In this document: positions 60,244 to 64,000 of the stretch, one piece after another
Layout: each line of letters begins with the position of its first letter
Position numbering within the stretch: position 1 is the first letter of the stretch
Origin: Prochlorococcus sp. AG-347-G20
Lineage (GTDB): Bacteria; Cyanobacteriota; Cyanobacteriia; PCC-6307; Cyanobiaceae
Assembly: GCA_003281645.1 (NCBI GenBank)
Contig: QCBJ01000002.1
Coordinates: forward strand, 124,001 to 188,000
DNA: 64,000 nucleotides
Direction of reading: 5' to 3'
Translations under genes and position numbers: made by a program
The notes under the pieces: model-generated
Told to the model about the DNA's origin: nothing
Database searches by the model: none
Seen by the model: the letters and a program-made list of their open reading frames with translations, nothing else

Positions 60244-61716
60244 TTATTTATTTTTAATCCATTGAACAAGAGTTTTAACTCCAAAACCGGTTGCACCTGA
60301 TGGGTTAATCCCCTTATTCTTGTCAGTCCAACAAGTCCCAGCAATATCAATATGAGCCCATTTAATCTCCTTATCAAAGAATTCCTCTAAAAACAAAGCA
60401 GCAGTTATTGAGCCACCTGCTCTAGGGCCTGTATTTTTCATGTCAGCTATATGAGACTTTAAACCTTCTTTATAAGATTTTTGTAAAGGCATTTGCCATA
60501 ATCCTTCTCCAGACTGGGATGATGCGGCTTTTAGGTCATTTGCTAAATCATCATTATTGCTCCAGAATCCAGCTACATCATTCCCTAATGCAACTACAAT
60601 AGCTCCTGTTAAAGTTGCGAGATCTATTATTGAATCTGGTTTTAAATTCGATGCGTAAGTTAAAGCATCAGCTAATGTGAGTCTGCCCTCAGCATCAGTG
60701 TTATTTATTTCAATTGTCTTACCATTAGATGCCTTAACTACATCTCCAGGATGTACTGCAGATCCATTTATCATGTTTTCGCAAGATGCCACAATAAAAT
60801 GAATTTCTAATCCCTTTGGTTTTATTGCTCCAAGTGCTTTTGCTGCTCCTAAAACTGCAGCGCTTCCGCCCATATCATATTTCATCATTTCAATTTGAGA
60901 GGCTCCTACTTTCAGATTGTATCCTCCCGAATCAAAGGTTAAACCCTTCCCAACAAGCGCGATCTTTTCTTTAATAAGCCCCTCTGACTTTAAAGTAAGA
61001 TGTATAAATTTAGGATCTAGATCAGAACCTTTTGCAACAGCTAAATATGCACCCATTCCTAAATCTTCACAATCTTTTGCCTCTAAAATTTTTACTTCCA
61101 AACCATGATCTTTAGCTATTTGAGAAGCTTGTATGGACATTTCCTGAGGCGTAAGACTATTTGGAGGGGCGGCTACAAGTCTTCTAGCTAGTTCTACACC
61201 TTCACATATTTGTGCTGTCTCTTCAAAGCTAATATTCTCAAATTCTTTTAAATTTAAAAACTCTATTTCTTTAAGAACTTTCTTTTCATCTCTTTTCTTA
61301 TTGAATCTATTATCCTTAAAGGCAGATAATCTAGCTGACTCTGCTAATTGATTTATTTCTAGTTGTGAATTTATAAATTCCCAAGGTAGCAAGATGCTGA
61401 TTTTTTCATTTTTATCAACTGTTTTCCTAACTAGATTTCCTATAGAGTTTTCTATATCACTTTTATTTAGGTCCTTCGATTTGCCAAGACCAACTATAAT
61501 TAAAGTTTCTAATTTTTGATCTAAAAATTCAAAGCTTAAAGTTTTTCCTTTTTCTCCTTTAAATTTTTTTTGAGTAACTTTTTTTAGTAATAATTTTGGG
61601 TCAATAACAAATTTTATGTTTTCAAGTTGGCTTGCAATTTCTTCCTCTAAAACTCCAAAAATTAATGAAGTACCTTGCCAGTTATCTAAATTTTTTTGGA
61701 ATGTGGAAAATTGCAT
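60244..61716 (-). CDS. pepA: leucyl aminopeptidase
   Basis: A M17 dinuclear-metal aminopeptidase. Metal-binding and catalytic residues are in [59 protein letters not shown] (NTDAEGRL) and the [11 protein letters not shown] helix; the N-terminal non-catalytic domain is divergent. 490 residues, normal. It converges with msrA. Cytoplasmic peptide turnover. Confidence 0.96.
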   Translation of the reverse strand: MQFSTFQKNLDNWQGTSLIFGVLEEEIASQLENIKFVIDPKLLLKKVTQKKFKGEKGKTLSFEFLDQKLETLIIVGLGKSKDLNKSDIENSIGNLVRKTVDKNEKISILLPWEFINSQLEINQLAESARLSAFKDNRFNKKRDEKKVLKEIEFLNLKEFENISFEETAQICEGVELARRLVAAPPNSLTPQEMSIQASQIAKDHGLEVKILEAKDCEDLGMGAYLAVAKGSDLDPKFIHLTLKSEGLIKEKIALVGKGLTFDSGGYNLKVGASQIEMMKYDMGGSAAVLGAAKALGAIKPKGLEIHFIVASCENMINGSAVHPGDVVKASNGKTIEINNTDAEGRLTLADALTYASNLKPDSIIDLATLTGAIVVALGNDVAGFWSNNDDLANDLKAASSQSGEGLWQMPLQKSYKEGLKSHIADMKNTGPRAGGSITAALFLEEFFDKEIKWAHIDIAGTCWTDKNKGINPSGATGFGVKTLVQWIKNK

Positions 61717-61740
61717 TTGTAAAATGGATTTAATAAACTT

Positions 61741-62352
61741 TTAATTGTTTGTGAAAGTAGTTGCCCACCTATCTCGAGTTTCTTTGTTAAAAGGTGGTAA
61801 CCATAAATATATCAGTTGCTGTTCTAATTTACGTCTTAATTTTACTTCTTTAGGTACATCTAAGAAGAAACGAATATCTTGGTGACTTGAGAGTTTGTTA
61901 TGAGCTAGGGCTTCTTTATAGTTCATGAGGTAATTTTTACAGTCATGTTCTCCCTTCCATCTTTTATTCGCTGAATTTGTTTCTCCTATGTAAAGGATTA
62001 TTTTAGAACTCTCCATCGAATCAATTACAAAATACATTGCCGGCCCATTATGTATATATTGATTGGTTCTCCAAAAGTTCAATGATAATGGCTGCAAGGA
62101 AAACGGATCAATTTTTCTTTCATCGGAAATTGTATTTATAGGAAGACTTGTTTGTTGCAAATTTTTATTGTGAGTATCTTTTGAAATTTTGAATTGGTGA
62201 TTATATATTCTATCCCTCCATTCAGTTAGGATTTCGCCATTGATTTTTAAATTATTTGAGTGTTGAAAATTAATTGATGTATTTACATTTGAACTAAATA
62301 ATTCAAATTGTCTATTTTGGTTTGAAATATTATTTATGTTAAATTTTTCCAA
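61741..62352 (-). CDS. putative GIY-YIG-like nuclease domain protein
   Basis: The C-terminal half reads AMYFVIDSMESSKIILYIGE-T, then KRWKGEHDCKNYLMNYKEAL and RKLEQQLIYLWLPPFNKETR. The ILYIGET strand, the Arg/Trp-x-GEHDC helix and the late Glu-helix follow the order of the GIY-YIG fold (strand, strand, Arg-containing helix, Glu). The N-terminal 100 residues are Asn-rich and unassigned. The key Tyr and Glu cannot be checked by alignment here, so the assignment is tentative. It lies upstream of pepA on the same strand. Start ATG 62352. Confidence 0.6.
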   Translation of the reverse strand: MEKFNINNISNQNRQFELFSSNVNTSINFQHSNNLKINGEILTEWRDRIYNHQFKISKDTHNKNLQQTSLPINTISDERKIDPFSLQPLSLNFWRTNQYIHNGPAMYFVIDSMESSKIILYIGETNSANKRWKGEHDCKNYLMNYKEALAHNKLSSHQDIRFFLDVPKEVKLRRKLEQQLIYLWLPPFNKETRDRWATTFTNN

Positions 62353-62502
62353 TATTTATGAAACATGTCTACTAAATTTAATTCTGAAAAAATATAAATC
62401 AAAGAATTATTTATAAACTAAAATTTATTAATGTTCTAATCAATTTAAAAGATTCTTGTTATCTTGTAATTGAGCCTTAATCTGCGAAGTAAAAAATTAG
62501 AA

Positions 62503-62826
62503 ATGGGATTTTTTGAGTCAGACATCGTTCAAGAAGAAGCTAAAAAGCTTTTTACAGATTACCAAGAACTTATGAAACTTGGCTCTGATTATGGAAAATT
62601 TGACAGAGAAGGGAAAAAAATGTTTATAAAAAAAATGGAATCTCTTATGGATCGTTATAAGGTTTTTATGAAGAGATTTGAATTGTCTGAAGATTTTCAA
62701 GCAAAAATGACAGTAGAACAATTAAAGACACAGCTAAGTCAATTTGGGATTACTCCTGATCAAATGTTCGATCAAATGAATAAAACCTTAATAAGAATGA
62801 AGGATGAACTTGATAAAACTTCTTAA
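62503..62826 (+). CDS. DUF1825 protein
   Basis: From ATG 62503: MGFFESDIVQEEAKKLFTDY, the DUF1825 opening, then MKLGSDYGKFDREGKKMFIK, RYKVFMKRFELSEDFQAKMT and MTVEQLKTQLSQFGITPDQM. About 107 residues, all helical. Conserved in cyanobacteria; function unknown. The frame is open from a TTG at 62470, but the MGFF start is the family norm. Directly upstream of tyrS. Confidence 0.9.
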   Translation: MGFFESDIVQEEAKKLFTDYQELMKLGSDYGKFDREGKKMFIKKMESLMDRYKVFMKRFELSEDFQAKMTVEQLKTQLSQFGITPDQMFDQMNKTLIRMKDELDKTS

Positions 62827-62845
62827 AGTTAACGGTTAAAGCTTC

Positions 62846-64000
62846 ATGACAGATAATTTAAAATTGCCATCATGGCTGTCAAGAGGAATAGAAGAATATT
62901 TTCCAATTAAAGGAATAGATCAAACCTTTTCGGAGATAATTGATCATGCGAAAAAAAATAATAAAAAATTAAGGGTTAAACTCGGCATCGATCCAACTGG
63001 AACCGATATTCATCTTGGGCACAGCATATTGTTTAAAAAACTTAGGGCGTTCCAAGATAATGGACATATTGCAGTTTTAATTATTGGGGATTTTACTGCT
63101 CAAATTGGAGATCCAACCGGAAAAAACAAAACAAGAGTTCAGTTATCGGAAAAACAAGTTAAGGATAATGCAAAAACATACTTAACCCAACTAGGGATGG
63201 GAAAGCCAGCCAATGAATCTATTTTAGATTTTGATTCAAAAGATAGAATAGAAATTAGATATAACAGTGAATGGTTAAAAGAATTGAATCTTAATTCGAT
63301 AATTGAATTAATGGGGAGTGCAACAGTTAGTCAAATGCTAGCTAAGGAGGAATTTAATAAAAGGTACACTTCGCAAGTCCCAATTTCTTTGCATGAATTT
63401 TTATATCCACTATTACAAGGTTACGATTCGGTAGTTGTTCAATCAGATATTGAGCTTGGAGGCACAGATCAGAAATTTAATATTGCAATAGGAAGAGACC
63501 TTCAAAGGCATTTTAAACAAGACCCTCAATTTGGCGTTCTGCTGCCAATTTTGACAGGTTTAGATGGAATTAAGAAGATGAGTAAATCTGAATTTAACAC
63601 CGTCGGTTTAACTGAAGATCCTCTTTCAATGTATTCAAAATTAGAAAAAGTACCCGATAATATAATACCCACCTATTTTGAATTACTTACTGAATTAGAT
63701 TTAGGGTTACTTGAAATCTCAAATCCTCGTGAATTACAGAGAAGAATGGCTTTAGAAGTTACTACTTTATTCCATGGGGCCGAAGAAGCATTAAAGGCGC
63801 AATCAAACTGCGAAAAATTATTCCTTGGACACAAAGAAAAAGTTGGAGAAATTCCAGAGATTTCTCTAAAAGAAGTAGTTTTTCCAGTAAAGTTTTTCTA
63901 TTTATTAAGTGCTCTAAAACTTTTCAAATCTAGCAGCGAATCCAAAAGATCTATTAAAGGTGGGGGTGTAAAAATTGATAGTCAAAAAGTAATAAATCCT
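62846..64000 (+). CDS. tyrS: tyrosyl-tRNA synthetase (partial, runs off the window)
   Basis: The class I synthetase signature HIGH is HLGH at residues 56-59 in [20 protein letters not shown], and KMSKS is at residues 244-248. The [20 protein letters not shown] block is characteristic of the TyrZ/TyrS group. 385 codons are present with no stop; the C-terminal S4 RNA-binding domain has just begun ([20 protein letters not shown]). The missing part is only the last few tens of residues. Start ATG 62846, 20 nt after the DUF1825 gene. Confidence 0.95.
   Translation, partial: MTDNLKLPSWLSRGIEEYFPIKGIDQTFSEIIDHAKKNNKKLRVKLGIDPTGTDIHLGHSILFKKLRAFQDNGHIAVLIIGDFTAQIGDPTGKNKTRVQLSEKQVKDNAKTYLTQLGMGKPANESILDFDSKDRIEIRYNSEWLKELNLNSIIELMGSATVSQMLAKEEFNKRYTSQVPISLHEFLYPLLQGYDSVVVQSDIELGGTDQKFNIAIGRDLQRHFKQDPQFGVLLPILTGLDGIKKMSKSEFNTVGLTEDPLSMYSKLEKVPDNIIPTYFELLTELDLGLLEISNPRELQRRMALEVTTLFHGAEEALKAQSNCEKLFLGHKEKVGEIPEISLKEVVFPVKFFYLLSALKLFKSSSESKRSIKGGGVKIDSQKVINP

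Noticed and set aside
1..64000. CRISPR arrays, insertion sequences, transposases, integrases and rRNA genes
   Set aside because: I found no array of spaced direct repeats, no transposase or integrase motifs and no rRNA sequence in the window; the accessory region seems not to contain a currently active mobile element.

Overview
The window is AT-rich (roughly 30% G+C by eye) bacterial DNA and fits a high-light-adapted Prochlorococcus, a marine picocyanobacterium. The evidence is the combination of single-helix high-light-inducible (Hli) proteins, a plant-type [2Fe-2S] ferredoxin, an NblS-type sensor kinase, kaiB-kaiC without kaiA immediately downstream of rplU-rpmA, membrane fatty-acid desaturases, and a compact genome with many overlapping genes. 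The clade assignment is an inference from gene content and order, not from a search.

Layout. (1) About 1-25.5 kb is accessory-looking. It has few long genes (LOG-family hydrolase, NTF2-like protein, DoxX-like protein, GT2/GtrA glycosyltransferase, a polytopic membrane protein, an LptF/LptG-type permease, two desaturases, a DUF938 methyltransferase, DUF805, cupin and DMT transporter) in a dense background of microproteins of 29-70 residues. Many of these have one membrane helix and overlap each other by 1-8 nt. Three hli genes lie at 14-15 kb. Several short genes here are interrupted by a single stop or a one-base indel, and at least two non-coding elements look structured: a possible attenuator at 4.4-4.6 kb and a possible sRNA at 13.6-13.8 kb. 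(2) 25.6-38 kb is mixed: BaiN-like flavoprotein, GAF protein, pirin, MurD, SDR, a stand-alone DNA-ligase adenylation domain, a rearranged photolyase-like protein, PNPOx-like protein, tRNA-Val and an S4 protein. (3) 39-64 kb is core: serA-prmA, petF, a lumenal pentapeptide protein, RNase Z, SpoIID, truB, rpmA-rplU, kaiB-kaiC, nblS, purD/purC, then the envelope operon bamA-lpxC-fabZ-lpxA-lpxB-msrA, pepA and the start of tyrS, which runs off the window.

How the parts work together. The bamA-lpxC-fabZ-lpxA-lpxB run couples outer-membrane protein assembly with lipid A synthesis; the LptF/G-type permease at 11.8 kb and the GT2/GtrA enzyme at 9.3 kb could serve the same envelope. kaiB-kaiC is the reduced Prochlorococcus timing system, convergent with and overlapping nblS, the light/nutrient-stress sensor kinase of cyanobacteria. 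hli genes, ferredoxin, desaturases and the photolyase-like protein fit life at high light.

The most unusual material is in the accessory third: a family of microproteins sharing C-x8-C-x3-C spacing, a chain of tiny membrane proteins linked by ATGA overlaps, a pair of membrane microproteins ending in a D-rich DDQDGG tail, and a leader whose two halves can form mutually exclusive hairpins. None has a function I can name.
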